64,000 nucleotides of DNA from an uncultured Thermoguttaceae bacterium. Its GTDB lineage: Bacteria > Planctomycetota > Planctomycetia > Pirellulales > Thermoguttaceae. Each line of letters begins with the position of its first letter. The stretch's first letter is position 1. The stretch spans positions 31,000-94,999 of the forward strand of contig CALFBP010000039.1 in assembly GCA_937951625.1 (NCBI GenBank), read 5' to 3'. Under the pieces are notes generated by a model that was given only the letters and a program-made list of their open reading frames with translations, was not told the origin of the DNA and ran no database searches. Of this stretch, positions 8,124 through 17,977 are shown piece after piece. The translations under genes were made by a program, and so were the position numbers.

Positions 8124-9494
8124 ATGGCAAAGCGATGTTTCATTGGCTGCGCGATTTTGGTGATTGCGGTGTGGGGGCATTGCCGAGAAACGACGGCCGC
8201 GGAACCCCCCAAGACCATCCGCGACTTCGGGGCCAAAGGCGATGGCCAAGCCGACGATACCGAGGCCATCGAGCAGGCGGTGAACGCCGGGATCGGCGAC
8301 GTGCGTTTTCCGCGTGGCGTGTATCGCGTGACGCGAACGATTGTGATCGACTTGGACCGCGTCGGCCCGATTGCGCTCATTGCCGAGGGGACCGGACGCG
8401 TGGTGATGGCCGGCCCCGGCCCGGCGTTCCGGTTCGTGGGCACTCATGAGGGGACCGCTGGGCCGCAAACATTCAAGCCCGAGGTTTGGCAGCGCCAACG
8501 TTCGCCGATGGTCGACGGTTTGGAGATCGTCGGCGACCATCCCGAGGCATGTGGCCTGGAGGCCACGGGCACCATGCAATGGACCATCACCCGCACCGTC
8601 ATCCGCAAGACGCTGCACGCCATCCATTTGGTCAAACGCAACCGCAACGTGATGATCTCCGATTGCCACCTTTACGAGAACGCGGGAACGGGCGTTTTCT
8701 TCGACGATGTGAATCTGCACCAAACCAACATCACAGGCTGCCACATCAGTTACAACCGGGCCGGGGGAATCGTCTGCCGGGGCGGCGACGTGCGGAACAT
8801 TCACATCGCCGGATGCGATATCGAAGGAAACATGGCCCCGGACGGCCCCCCTTCCGCTAACGTGCTCATCGACGCCACGAACAGCCCGGCGGGCATCGCC
8901 GAAATCGCCATCACCGGCTGCACGATTCAACACGCCAACGTGCCGGGGGCAGCCAATATCCGTTTCCTCGGCGCCGATGCCAAAGATCGCCGCTGGGGAC
9001 ACTTCACCATCACCGGCAACGTGCTCAGCGACGTCGAATGGAACATCGAGCTCCGTAAGGCCCGCGGCGTGACCCTCGTGGGCAACACCTTCTGGATGGG
9101 ATTTGCCGGCGATCTTTTGGCAGAAGATTGCTCGAACCTAGTGATCGGCCCGAATAACTTTGATCGCAATCCCGCGTATTCCTACGGCCGCAGCCTGGAG
9201 GCCAAGGGAGGCGTCACGCTCCGCGATTGCCGCGATTGCACCCTCACGGGGCTTCACCTCAACGGAGTTCACGGCACGCCCGCGGGCCTGATTCTTCAAA
9301 ACTGCACGCGCTGCCTCGTCGCCCAATGCACGATCTTGGATTGCGAAAACGCGGGCGTGCTTTGGGACAACGTGACGGACAGTCGTTTGACGGGCTGCCT
9401 CATCCGCAACGACGTGGTGGACCCCAGCCAGTGGACCGCGATCCGAGTTCAGGGGGGCAAAGGCAATATGATCGAAGGCGCTACGCCGCGTTAG
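8124..9494 (+). CDS. Secreted right-handed parallel beta-helix protein (pectate-lyase-like fold)
   Basis: 456 residues starting at ATG 8124 behind a GGAGG at 8114-8118. The first 26 residues (Lys/Arg then a hydrophobic run, ending TTAAE) form a signal peptide. It continues with TIRDFGAKGDGQADDTEAIEQA, the hallmark opening of pectate lyase 3/glycosyl hydrolase 28-type beta-helix proteins. The body is made of short repeating turns such as NVMISDCHLYENAGTG, NITGCHISYNRAGG and NIHIAGCDIEGN, typical of the PbH1 coil. Such proteins bind or cleave polysaccharides outside the cell. No catalytic residues can be assigned with confidence, so lyase, hydrolase or binding role is open. It stands alone and converges on the minus-strand isomerase-like gene. 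Confidence 0.82.
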   Translation: MAKRCFIGCAILVIAVWGHCRETTAAEPPKTIRDFGAKGDGQADDTEAIEQAVNAGIGDVRFPRGVYRVTRTIVIDLDRVGPIALIAEGTGRVVMAGPGPAFRFVGTHEGTAGPQTFKPEVWQRQRSPMVDGLEIVGDHPEACGLEATGTMQWTITRTVIRKTLHAIHLVKRNRNVMISDCHLYENAGTGVFFDDVNLHQTNITGCHISYNRAGGIVCRGGDVRNIHIAGCDIEGNMAPDGPPSANVLIDATNSPAGIAEIAITGCTIQHANVPGAANIRFLGADAKDRRWGHFTITGNVLSDVEWNIELRKARGVTLVGNTFWMGFAGDLLAEDCSNLVIGPNNFDRNPAYSYGRSLEAKGGVTLRDCRDCTLTGLHLNGVHGTPAGLILQNCTRCLVAQCTILDCENAGVLWDNVTDSRLTGCLIRNDVVDPSQWTAIRVQGGKGNMIEGATPR

Positions 9495-9527
9495 TCGCGG
9501 CCGGCCCCGGTGGGCGAGCCTGACACT

Positions 9528-9568
9528 GCAAAGCGAGGGGCTCATCCACCCCGGGGCTGCGCTTTTGC
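9528..9568. terminator. Possible bidirectional terminator hairpin
   Basis: Between two convergent genes, GCAAAGCG at 9528-9535 can pair with CGCTTTTGC at 9560-9568 (one bulged base), and GGGG and CCCC runs pair inside. There is only a short A-run on one side and a T-run on the other, within the stem. Position supports a shared terminator; structure is imperfect. Confidence 0.35.
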
Positions 9569-9593
9569 CTCGCTCGCGATTCCGCGATTCGAC

Positions 9594-11183
9594 TCATGCC
9601 TCCGCGACAAAGCGGAATTTCAAGGCCCGGGCCAACTCCTGGGCTGGCTCGTACAGGTCGCCGTAGAACGTGACCCGGTGCCAGCCGTAAAGGTGCCAGA
9701 AGTTGAAGAGTTTCTCCATGTCGCCCACGACTTCGGCAGCCAATTTCGTGCGGCACGCCCGGTCCATGACCACGTTGTCCACCGCTTTGGCCCGGTGGCA
9801 GAGGATTTCCCGACGCCCGGGGTGAATTTCCAACGTCGTCGTCATGAAGCCCGACGGCAGGAAGGAGCGAACGGCCGCGCCCTTGCGATCCTCGGCATGG
9901 GTGAGGATCTCGAAAGAGTTCGCCGGGCCTGAGGGGCCAAACGGCTTGGTCGTGGCGACGCAATGGGCATAGATGATTTGCCGCTTCGAGGTGTCGAGGA
10001 CCGGATCGGAGATGAAGCCCGGGCGGCCCGCCAAGTGCTTCATCGCGATCATCGTCACCGAAGACAGCAAATCGGCTTCGCAGGCGCCGATCAACCCCTG
10101 ATCGAGAAGCTCGACGAAACCGAGGCACGGATAGGCTTTCAAGTGACCGCCGTAGAAACCGCCCAGACAGTTGATCGTGATCGCTTCGGCCCCGTGTTTT
10201 TTGAGCATCGCTTGCTGGGCGAGATACAGCCGCGCAGACTGTTCCAGCGTGGCGTCGGGCTCTTCGAGCGTGACTTTGCAGGCGGCTTTCTTCCATTGTT
10301 CCGCGATGGGACGGACCTTCTCGGCATCCACCGCGGCCGCCGCGGCGGCGAACTCCTTGAAGTCGATCTCGATGACATCGACGCCCAACAGCTCGTGGAT
10401 TTCCTTGACCACATTGTGCATCTTGCCGCCGACCGTCAGCAGCTTGGCCTGCTTCATCGCTTTCAGGCATTGGCCCACATCGGCCAGCTTGAGAGGATCC
10501 TCGTTGCTGGGAGTGCCGCTGGCAGGCGGAGTTCGCTCCCGACGCACCCGGTCGCAAGCGGCCACGAAATCGGCCACTGAACCTCCTTTTTTCAACACCT
10601 GAAAACACTTGGCCGCCTCGGCCAAGTCCTCGATCTTCGTCGAGGACATGATCGAGATATTCTTGTGCGTCCGTCGCAGGGCGGACGTATAGACCAGGAA
10701 CCCGCCACTGCCGGCAAAAGGAAAGTCGGCGATCAACGTGGGCTTGCCCGACGCGGCGATCGTCTGCATCACCCGAATCCAGTTGTTCATCTGGTAAACG
10801 ATGTAGCCGTCGATGCGGTCGGCGTCGCCCGCGGCGAGGAGCTTCGCAGCATCTTCCGGGCTATGGACTACCACGGGCAGGAATTCAACCTCCGGGCAGA
10901 GCTGACGCATGGCCTGGGTCACATGCTCGATGTCGCCCGTGAAGTCATAGCCGATGTGCGGCCAAGTGGGCCGGTCCTGTTTGATGGCGAAACAAGCGAA
11001 AATCAGCCGCACCCTCGCCCGCTGGGACTCGCTGGTTGGCTGCGTTTCTGCCGCGATTGTCGGCCGACCGCCCAACGCTCGATGGGTCGCCGCGCCCACG
11101 CAAAACCCGCAAGCAGTCGTCAGAAACCGGCGACGGCTCGCACAGCACCCGCACTCAGACCTCTCGAAAAGTTGAGTTCTCAT
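9594..11183 (-). CDS. Tat-signal L-fucose-isomerase-like protein
   Basis: 529 residues. The N-terminus has a twin-arginine motif SRRRFLTTACGF followed by a hydrophobic run, so export by the Tat pathway is predicted. The mature part resembles the L-fucose/arabinose isomerase-like fold: an N-terminal alpha/beta region (VRLIFACFAIKQDRP), the segment ITINCLGGFYGGHLKAYPCLGF, LIGACEADLLSSVTM (a Glu-x-Asp typical of metal ligands) and a C-terminal beta-barrel portion with GRREILCHRAK. Known fucose isomerases are cytosolic and convert aldoses to ketoses using manganese. A secreted relative is unusual and may have another role. Converges with the beta-helix gene; the AddB-like gene lies upstream on the same strand with about 210 bases between. 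Confidence 0.7.
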   Translation of the reverse strand: MRTQLFERSECGCCASRRRFLTTACGFCVGAATHRALGGRPTIAAETQPTSESQRARVRLIFACFAIKQDRPTWPHIGYDFTGDIEHVTQAMRQLCPEVEFLPVVVHSPEDAAKLLAAGDADRIDGYIVYQMNNWIRVMQTIAASGKPTLIADFPFAGSGGFLVYTSALRRTHKNISIMSSTKIEDLAEAAKCFQVLKKGGSVADFVAACDRVRRERTPPASGTPSNEDPLKLADVGQCLKAMKQAKLLTVGGKMHNVVKEIHELLGVDVIEIDFKEFAAAAAAVDAEKVRPIAEQWKKAACKVTLEEPDATLEQSARLYLAQQAMLKKHGAEAITINCLGGFYGGHLKAYPCLGFVELLDQGLIGACEADLLSSVTMIAMKHLAGRPGFISDPVLDTSKRQIIYAHCVATTKPFGPSGPANSFEILTHAEDRKGAAVRSFLPSGFMTTTLEIHPGRREILCHRAKAVDNVVMDRACRTKLAAEVVGDMEKLFNFWHLYGWHRVTFYGDLYEPAQELARALKFRFVAEA

Positions 11184-11393
11184 GACAGGTCCTCCCGCAA
11201 AATGGCGCCATCCAACACCAGAATTCCTGCCCTGAGGACGAATCTAAACACTCGTGTGCAGTCGGGCAATGGCCACTCGATTCGATTTCCCGGGGAAGGC
11301 CCATTTCGCACCCCGAGGTGCTCGCCGCAGCGTGCGGGGAGAGGACAATTGTTTCACTTTTTCAAGCGGCAATTGCGTAAAAACCCTGCCCAT

Positions 11394-14195
11394 TCAACGC
11401 TCGTCTTCGGCGTCTTCGAATGCGGCCGCGGCAAGGGACGCCAATGGTCCGTCGCCGCAAATCGCGGCGAATTCCTCGAAGTATTCAGGTGGGGGCTGCA
11501 CGGGCGGCCAGAATTCCTCCCGTCGAATTCTGCGAATCACCTCTTCGGCCGTCTCATCTGCCGATGCGAGCTGCTCCTCAGTCCACTCCGCTTCCACGAG
11601 TTCCACGCCGCCCACGTCCTTGGGAAGATTGACGTAGCCCAGATGCAAACGCCCGCTCAAGCCCAACGCGCGGACCAAGTGACGATAAAGCGGCAACTGG
11701 AGATCGACCCACGCGCCTTTCTGGAGGTGAACGTCGTCGGGCGACTTGGCGCGATCCGCCGTCTTATAGTCGATCAGAAACCACTCGCCACGCTGGGCGT
11801 GATAGTCGATGCGGTCGATGCGTCCTCGGAGATACATCGGCTGGCCGTCCACGACCAGCGATGCCCCTGGGGCTTCTGGCTCGGCCTCGACGTGGACCAC
11901 TTGCCACCCGTTGGCCCTCCGATCAGCCTGCCATTTCGCGAAGGCCGCCAGACGCAAGCGGAGCTGCTCGGCCTGAACGCGGATCGTCGGCAACGGCGTT
12001 TGGCCGTAATCGGCTCGCAAGAGCCCATCTAGGGAGCGGCTCAAAAAAGCGGCGATTTCGTCGGCATCGGCGGAATCCCTCAACTCGCTCTCGCCAAACA
12101 TCTTGAGCACGGCGTGAGCAAGCGATCCGAAAGCCGCTCCATCGAGTTCTTCCGAGGCGTCGTCAAGCGCGGTGAGTCCCAATTGGTGTCGTAGGTAATA
12201 GCGATACGGACAAGCGAGGTAGTCGCGAAACTCGGTCACGCGCATGGAAGTGATGGGGCGATTCAGCGGCCGAGGGCGGGGAGGCTCATAGATCATCCGC
12301 GTGCAGCCTGGCTGCAACCGGCCTGGCCAAATCGTCGATGGACTTTCTTCCTCGCCGGCCGCGAAGAAGGTCAGCACGCGACGGGCAGACGACTCGGCGT
12401 CGCAGGCGAAGAGCAATCGGCTGGGGAGCAAGGGGGTTTTGTCCGCCGAACGCCGCCCGACGATGAAGCGCAACTCCGCCCGCGACGCAGCCAAAACCTT
12501 CACGGCGTAGGCATCGCGGGCGTAGCGGCGATCGTTGTCCTCGATGCCCAAGGCCCGCCGCAGCCGATTCGGCAGGAAGGCGTCGGCGCTAACGCTCCGA
12601 GGCACCCTGCCTTCGTTGAAACCCGTGATGATCAGTGCAGGCGCGTCGTCCAGTGGCAATTCGAGCCATCCCAATAGCTCCACGGCGTTCCGAACCGGCA
12701 TGGCGGGCACGGTCTCCGCGACCAATTCCCGCAGGACCAGCCGTATCGCCTCCGAGGCAGTTCCCGTGGGGGCAAGCGACGGGGGGACGCCCCGCAAGGT
12801 CTTCAACGCCTCTCGAATCGCCTCGCACGCCGCGAAGATCGTCCGGTCCGGTTCCGTCGCCGGGTCCAACGGCTGACTCCCGAAGACAGCCACCAGCGAC
12901 TCCAAGATTTCTGGTGCCCACTCCGACGGCACTCGGCGATCGCCAAACCGACCAAGGAGCCGCTCGACGGCGCGATGGGCCTTCTTCAGGCCGCGATACG
13001 CATGGTTCGGTCCCAGCCACTCCTCCTCGAAATTGAAACGAAGGTGGTTTTCATGGTACGTGTCGAGCTCGATCAGCCAGGTCGGAGGAACCCCCTGTGC
13101 GACAAGCCATCGTTCCACGTCGGGATGCCGCGCCAAGGCGGCAAAAGCCGAAAAGCGTCGGCCGTCGAGGTACTCGGCCACAGCGGCCAAGAACCGGCAG
13201 GGGGCGGTTTGAAGCAGGGGCAGTCCGACACCGTAGCGAACCGGTACGTCCGCCTGGCGGAGTGTCTGTTCCAAGTAAGGGACGACCTCCGCATCGGGCA
13301 CGCCGATGGTGATCTCGTCCCCGCGGAAACGGCCCTCCCATGAGGCCAGCGTGCGGACCGCGGCTGCGGCCTGCTCGGTCGGCCCTTCGACCACTTCGAT
13401 CCGCCGAGGGTCCAAGTCCAAAACCACGTCTTTCCAGCGTTCGCTCCGCAGGCAACCGAACTCATCGAAATAGTCGGAAAAACTCTCGGGCGCGACGACC
13501 AGAGGCGTGACCTTTTCCCGAACTTGATCGAGCATGAGCTGCTCGGCGCGGTTCATATCGGCAACGGCCACGAGCAGGATCTCGGACTGTGTCTGGCACT
13601 CGGCCTGACGAATGGCAACCAAGCGGGCGGTCTGTTGGTCCCAAAGCCCCAGGCCGTCGAGGATTTGCAGGTAGGCGGCTTGAAGCTTCGCCAAGGCCCG
13701 CCATCGGTCTCCTTCGTGAAAGCCGCCTAAACTCTGCCCGCAGTTGGCCACGGCCGCAAAATCCAGCGCGTCAGCCGCCAACTCGCGGTGCAGGCGCGAG
13801 AGGGTCTGCCCCAACACAAGCCACGCCAAAAGATCCTCGTCGCCGGGCAAGGCGGGAAAAACAGCTTGGACCAGCGAGGCCTCCGCCTCGCGGATGGCCT
13901 GGACCCAAGCGAGCTGCTGCACCAGTTCGTTGGCGAAAGGCCGTTTGGGCTGATATAGCAGTTCGGGCAGTCTCCCCTGGGTAACGATGGTCGGCGGGAA
14001 GAACACCGCCCCCACACGCTCCGCGCGATCGATCAACAGTTCCAGCAGCCGCCGTCCAGCCCGACCTCCCGGAACGACAATGACCACTTTTCGCAAGTCG
14101 AAATTTCCTGCTTGAGCGTACCGCTCCAGCACGTAATCGGCCGCCGAAATCAACCCTGGTTGATCCCAACCCAAGAAAACCGGAGACTGCGGCAT
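11394..14195 (-). CDS. AddB/RexB-like protein with PD-(D/E)XK nuclease domain
   Basis: 933 residues from ATG 14195 (MPQSPVF); the 55 residues upstream in frame look non-coding. The first 600 residues resemble the inactivated helicase half of AddB: at the Walker A position the loop reads VPGGRAGRRL, without GKT. The C-terminus is a PD-(D/E)XK nuclease: RVTEFRDYLACPYRYYLR, GRIDRIDYH, then EWFLIDYKT near residue 810, the D-(x)n-(E/D)xK active site. It would process double-strand DNA ends for recombination. AddB normally carries a four-cysteine iron-sulfur staple around the nuclease; here the C-terminal tail shows only one Cys (AAICGDG), so the cluster seems missing. No addA-like helicase is next to it. 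Confidence 0.8.
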   Translation of the reverse strand: MPQSPVFLGWDQPGLISAADYVLERYAQAGNFDLRKVVIVVPGGRAGRRLLELLIDRAERVGAVFFPPTIVTQGRLPELLYQPKRPFANELVQQLAWVQAIREAEASLVQAVFPALPGDEDLLAWLVLGQTLSRLHRELAADALDFAAVANCGQSLGGFHEGDRWRALAKLQAAYLQILDGLGLWDQQTARLVAIRQAECQTQSEILLVAVADMNRAEQLMLDQVREKVTPLVVAPESFSDYFDEFGCLRSERWKDVVLDLDPRRIEVVEGPTEQAAAAVRTLASWEGRFRGDEITIGVPDAEVVPYLEQTLRQADVPVRYGVGLPLLQTAPCRFLAAVAEYLDGRRFSAFAALARHPDVERWLVAQGVPPTWLIELDTYHENHLRFNFEEEWLGPNHAYRGLKKAHRAVERLLGRFGDRRVPSEWAPEILESLVAVFGSQPLDPATEPDRTIFAACEAIREALKTLRGVPPSLAPTGTASEAIRLVLRELVAETVPAMPVRNAVELLGWLELPLDDAPALIITGFNEGRVPRSVSADAFLPNRLRRALGIEDNDRRYARDAYAVKVLAASRAELRFIVGRRSADKTPLLPSRLLFACDAESSARRVLTFFAAGEEESPSTIWPGRLQPGCTRMIYEPPRPRPLNRPITSMRVTEFRDYLACPYRYYLRHQLGLTALDDASEELDGAAFGSLAHAVLKMFGESELRDSADADEIAAFLSRSLDGLLRADYGQTPLPTIRVQAEQLRLRLAAFAKWQADRRANGWQVVHVEAEPEAPGASLVVDGQPMYLRGRIDRIDYHAQRGEWFLIDYKTADRAKSPDDVHLQKGAWVDLQLPLYRHLVRALGLSGRLHLGYVNLPKDVGGVELVEAEWTEEQLASADETAEEVIRRIRREEFWPPVQPPPEYFEEFAAICGDGPLASLAAAAFEDAEDER

Positions 14196-14470
14196 GGGCG
14201 ATTTTCCTTGATCTGAGCAAGTCGACGACGGGTAAGTGTATCGCAGCGTGGACCGCACCGAAAAGGGTTTTTGGGTCGCATCGAACAGAGTGGAGACGGC
14301 CTTGATCTGCCGCGCGTGGGATACATGCCCCTGGAGGTTGCCGCTGATGTAGCCTCGCAAGTTGCGAACCTCAGCGGCGCTGACTGCCTGAACCCAGCAA
14401 TCGCCCAGCGAGCCGTACCTTCAGCTTTGTCGCTCGGGGCGTTGGCGTCGAAACTTGCGGAAGCTGGCGC

Positions 14471-14490
14471 GGCATGTCCGCGGACGTGCC
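14471..14490 (-). terminator. Hairpin directly after nuoN stop
   Basis: GGCATGTC (14471-14478) and GACGTGCC (14483-14490) form an eight-pair stem with one wobble and a CGCG loop, directly abutting the nuoN stop codon. There is no T-run on the minus strand after it, so it may be a rho-assisted terminator or an mRNA-stabilising hairpin at the end of the complex I operon. Confidence 0.4.
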
Positions 14491-16083
14491 TCAGTGCTGG
14501 CCAAGCGCTGGCGAGGGAATCAAGGCGGCGGTCGCGGTCTGCGCCCAATCCAACGGGGCCCACCACACGAACAGAACGCCCAAGGCCACCGCGATCATCA
14601 AACAGTAGAGTCCCGCGGGCGAGGCAAGCGGAACCGAGGGGGCGGGACGATCCACTGGCTCCGGGGCGAGAACCATCACCCTCACGATGCGGACATAGTA
14701 AAACAAACTCAGCACGGTATTGACCACACCGACAACCAAAAGGCCCAACAGGTCAGCCCGATACAACGAGGCAAACACCGCAAACTTGCCCGAGAACCCA
14801 GCCAGCGGCGGCAGCCCCACCAGGCTGAAGAGGATGATGGAGAAGCACACGACCACGCCCGGCGAGCGGCGGACCAAGCCGGCATAGTCTTCGATCTCTT
14901 CGCTGCCCGTCGCGTTACGCAAAAACGCCGCGGCGGCAAACGCCCCGAGGTTCATGAACAGGTAGATGACGATATAGAAAGTCATCGCGGCCACGGCCCA
15001 GGAAGCATCCACCTTGCGTGTTCCGGCAAGCGCCGTGGCAGCAGCGACGGCCATCATCATGTAACCGGCGTGGGCGATGGTAGAGTAGGCCAACAGCCGC
15101 TTGATGTTCGTCTGGCCATAGGCCGCGAGATTGCCGAAAATGCAGGTCACTGCCGAGATCAGCACCAATAGAGCAGTGAGGAACACCCGCGCCGTTTCCA
15201 CCCCGGCGAAAGCTAGGGAGAGCCGGGCCAGGAGGGCCAAGGCGGCCGCCTTCGAGGCCACGGAGAGAAAAGCGCCGACCTCAGCGGTCGCTCCCTCGAA
15301 CACGTCGGGCGCCCAAAAATGAAAGGGGACGGCGGAGAGCTTGAAGGCCAGCCCGACCGCCAGCATCAAGCCGCCGAGCACCAGCACCAGCCCACGCTCC
15401 GCAGCCATGCCCTCATAGACCATTTCGGCGAGCTGGGCGGACATGGTAGGCAAATGGAGCGAACCGAGGGCCCCCGCCAATAGACTGATCCCGTAGAGCA
15501 TCACACCCGCCGTAGCCCCGCCAAATACCGCGAATTTCAACGCCGCCTCGCTGCTCACCCGACGGCTCTTGAGCATTCCCGCCAGGCCATACGACGGGAC
15601 GCTGGCCATTTCCACCCCGAGGAATACGATCAGCATGTGGTTGGCCGCCGCCATCAAGCACATTCCCAACGTGGCCCCCAGCACTAGAACGAAGAACTCG
15701 GTGGCGTCCTCGTCTTGCGGCATCCCCGAAATCCGCGTCAGCACCACAAAAAGGACGGAAAACAACAGCAACAGGCTCCGCACGTACACGGAGAACTGAT
15801 CGAAGACCAACATCCCCGTAAAAATCGGCGTGGGGGTCTGAGGATCAACCACCACGGCTGCGCCCACGGGCCCGCCCCAAGGCCAAGGCGCCGCGAGTCC
15901 CAAGGCCACGAGCGAGCCGATCAGCGTCAGACCGAAGGCCCATCCGCCGCGGGCACGCGACATCATGCGGGCCAGCAACAAGGCCACGATCGTGGCGCAA
16001 AGGACCAATTCCGGGGCAAAAGCCGGCAACGATGTGCCGAGCGTGTCGTCCACCACGGTCTGAATCAGTTCGTAAAAGTTCAT
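14491..16083 (-). CDS. nuoN: NADH-quinone oxidoreductase subunit N
   Basis: Membrane subunit of respiratory complex I, one of the three antiporter-like proton-pumping subunits. 530 residues and strongly hydrophobic with about 14 helices. Conserved antiporter features are seen: FLGVEMASVPSYGLAGM with the helix-5 Glu, FKLSAVPFHFWAPDVFEGA with the helix-7 Lys, and KRLLAYSTIAHAGYMMM with Lys on the discontinuous helix 8. It is the last gene of the operon, 27 bases after nuoM. Length is a little above the bacterial norm of about 485, mostly from polar loops. Location is the cytoplasmic membrane. Confidence 0.96.
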   Translation of the reverse strand: MNFYELIQTVVDDTLGTSLPAFAPELVLCATIVALLLARMMSRARGGWAFGLTLIGSLVALGLAAPWPWGGPVGAAVVVDPQTPTPIFTGMLVFDQFSVYVRSLLLLFSVLFVVLTRISGMPQDEDATEFFVLVLGATLGMCLMAAANHMLIVFLGVEMASVPSYGLAGMLKSRRVSSEAALKFAVFGGATAGVMLYGISLLAGALGSLHLPTMSAQLAEMVYEGMAAERGLVLVLGGLMLAVGLAFKLSAVPFHFWAPDVFEGATAEVGAFLSVASKAAALALLARLSLAFAGVETARVFLTALLVLISAVTCIFGNLAAYGQTNIKRLLAYSTIAHAGYMMMAVAAATALAGTRKVDASWAVAAMTFYIVIYLFMNLGAFAAAAFLRNATGSEEIEDYAGLVRRSPGVVVCFSIILFSLVGLPPLAGFSGKFAVFASLYRADLLGLLVVGVVNTVLSLFYYVRIVRVMVLAPEPVDRPAPSVPLASPAGLYCLMIAVALGVLFVWWAPLDWAQTATAALIPSPALGQH

Positions 16084-16110
16084 GGAAGATTTCGATCCGG
16101 CGAGTCAAAA

Positions 16111-17901
16111 TCACTTGGACGCGGAGGGAGCCACGGGCAAGGCTGAGGCCGACGGCTCGATCGGCCCGGCTATGGCCACCGGCGCCGGCAGGGCGTCGGT
16201 TCCCGCCAGCCGCGGAGCCTTGACCTCCTTGGTCCAGCGGGCCAATTGGGACACCGTCCGATCGACGCTGGGCGACATGTAACGGAAAACCGCCTGCGGA
16301 TAGACGCCGAAAAGGATGGCGAATGCCAGCAGAGGCGCGGCCACGGCCACCTCGCGGCGCGTGATGGGCGTCAGGGCCTCCGGGTGCGGGCCCTTGTATT
16401 CCGGCCCCAGGTACACCCGCTGGATCGTCCACAAAATGTATCCCGCCGTCAAAATCACCACCGAAGCCGACACCACGGCCAAGGCGATGTCGTAGTTCCA
16501 CACCGACAAAACGACCAACACCTCGCCGATGAAACCACACAGGCCAGGCAAGCCCAAAGCGGCGAAAAAGATGCCCACGGCCAAGCCGCTGTACAAGGGC
16601 ATCCGCGCGAACATGCCCCCGAAGTTATCCAGATCGCGATGATGCACACGGTCGTAGAGCACCCCGACCATGAAGAACATGCCGGCGGAACTCAAGCCGT
16701 GAGCAATCATTTGGAACATGGCCCCGTTCATGCCCATTTTCCAATAGTCGCTCACAAAGGCGTTGCCCGCCGTCGCCGTCCACACCCCCATGCCCAACAG
16801 CACATAGCCCATGTGGCTGACCGAGCTATAGGCCACCAAGCGTTTGAAGTCTTTCTGAGCCATGGCGGCCAGGGCGCCATAGACCATGCTCACCACGCCC
16901 AACGCGCAGACGAGCCAAGCCAGATCATAGGCGGCGTCGGGACACATCGGATAACAGAAGCGAATGATCCCGTAGCCCCCCATCTTCAGCAAAACCCCGG
17001 CCAAAAGCATCGAGATGGGCGTGGGGGCTTCGACGTGGGCGTCCGGCAGCCACGTATGCACAGGGACGGAAGGCACCTTGATGATGAACCCGATCAACAG
17101 CAAGACGAAGGCCCACCACTGCACCGACTTGCCCCACAGCAGCGGGGTGTCGAAGGGCGACTGCTTCATCTGGCCCATCTCGGCCAAGGCCAGCATGTTG
17201 AAGGTATGGACAGGGCGAGGGGTGCTGCTCGAACGCGCCGCGGCAATCGCCCGCAATTCCTCAGGCTGGAGCCGGGCGGCCGTCTGTTGGCTGGGGGTCA
17301 ACTTGCTCAAATCGCTGGAGAAATAAAGCGCGAGCATCGCCACCAGCATGAGCACGCTGCCGACCAGGGTGAAGAGGAAGAACTTGATCGCGGCATACTC
17401 CCGCCGCGGTCCACCCCAGACGCCGATCAGGAAGTACATCGGCAACAGCATCACTTCCCAGAACACATAGAACAGGAAGAAGTCCAAGGCCATGAACACG
17501 CCCAGCATCCCCGTTTCCAAGAGCAGAAACAGGATGCAATAACCCTTGACGTGCTTGGCGATGTTCCAACTGGCTGCCATGGCGAGCATTGACAAGAACG
17601 AAGTCAACAGGACCAGTGGAAAGCTGATCCCATCGATGCCCATGGCGTAGTAGATGTCGAAGGCCGGGATCCAAGGGATGCGGAAGACTTGCTGCATCGC
17701 GCTTTGGCCGACCACGAAGGTGCTCGGCTCGCCGCGCCCGGTGCTAGGGATGGCAAGCCAGGCGGTGAGGAGAAACACCGCGATGGTAATCAACAGCGAA
17801 AACAGCTTGATGAAATCCTCTCGATCCTTGGAGGTAAACGCGATGGCCAGGGCCCCCGCGGCGGGAAGAAAAACAATCAAACTTAGAACGACGTGCGGCA
17901 T
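16111..17901 (-). CDS. nuoM: NADH-quinone oxidoreductase subunit M
   Basis: Antiporter-like complex I membrane subunit, 596 residues. Seen: YAMGIDGISFPLVLLTSFLS, FYVFWEVMLLPMYFLIG with the conserved helix-5 Glu, KVPSVPVHTWLPDAHVEAPTPISM with the helix-7 Lys and the quinone-oxidoreductase proton-transfer signature, and KRLVAYSSVSHMGYVLLG. A loop of about 50 residues (around 195-245) is polar and longer than in E. coli NuoM (509), and the C-terminus is an Ala/Pro-rich extension ending PSASK. It lies 76 bases after nuoL and 27 before nuoN. Confidence 0.96.
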   Translation of the reverse strand: MPHVVLSLIVFLPAAGALAIAFTSKDREDFIKLFSLLITIAVFLLTAWLAIPSTGRGEPSTFVVGQSAMQQVFRIPWIPAFDIYYAMGIDGISFPLVLLTSFLSMLAMAASWNIAKHVKGYCILFLLLETGMLGVFMALDFFLFYVFWEVMLLPMYFLIGVWGGPRREYAAIKFFLFTLVGSVLMLVAMLALYFSSDLSKLTPSQQTAARLQPEELRAIAAARSSSTPRPVHTFNMLALAEMGQMKQSPFDTPLLWGKSVQWWAFVLLLIGFIIKVPSVPVHTWLPDAHVEAPTPISMLLAGVLLKMGGYGIIRFCYPMCPDAAYDLAWLVCALGVVSMVYGALAAMAQKDFKRLVAYSSVSHMGYVLLGMGVWTATAGNAFVSDYWKMGMNGAMFQMIAHGLSSAGMFFMVGVLYDRVHHRDLDNFGGMFARMPLYSGLAVGIFFAALGLPGLCGFIGEVLVVLSVWNYDIALAVVSASVVILTAGYILWTIQRVYLGPEYKGPHPEALTPITRREVAVAAPLLAFAILFGVYPQAVFRYMSPSVDRTVSQLARWTKEVKAPRLAGTDALPAPVAIAGPIEPSASALPVAPSASK

Positions 17902-17977
17902 AGTTGCATCCCAGGATGGAACCCCTCAAATTTCCCTTGCGTGATGTGGGCGGAGGTCGATCTTCGATCCTTTGCTT

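Noticed and set aside
10665..12032. 455-residue plus-strand frame
   Set aside because: Crosses the opposite strands of two real minus-strand genes and has no family signature.
16246..17592. 448-residue plus-strand frame inside nuoM
   Set aside because: His/Gln/Arg-rich mirror of the nuoM sequence; nuoM itself is certain.
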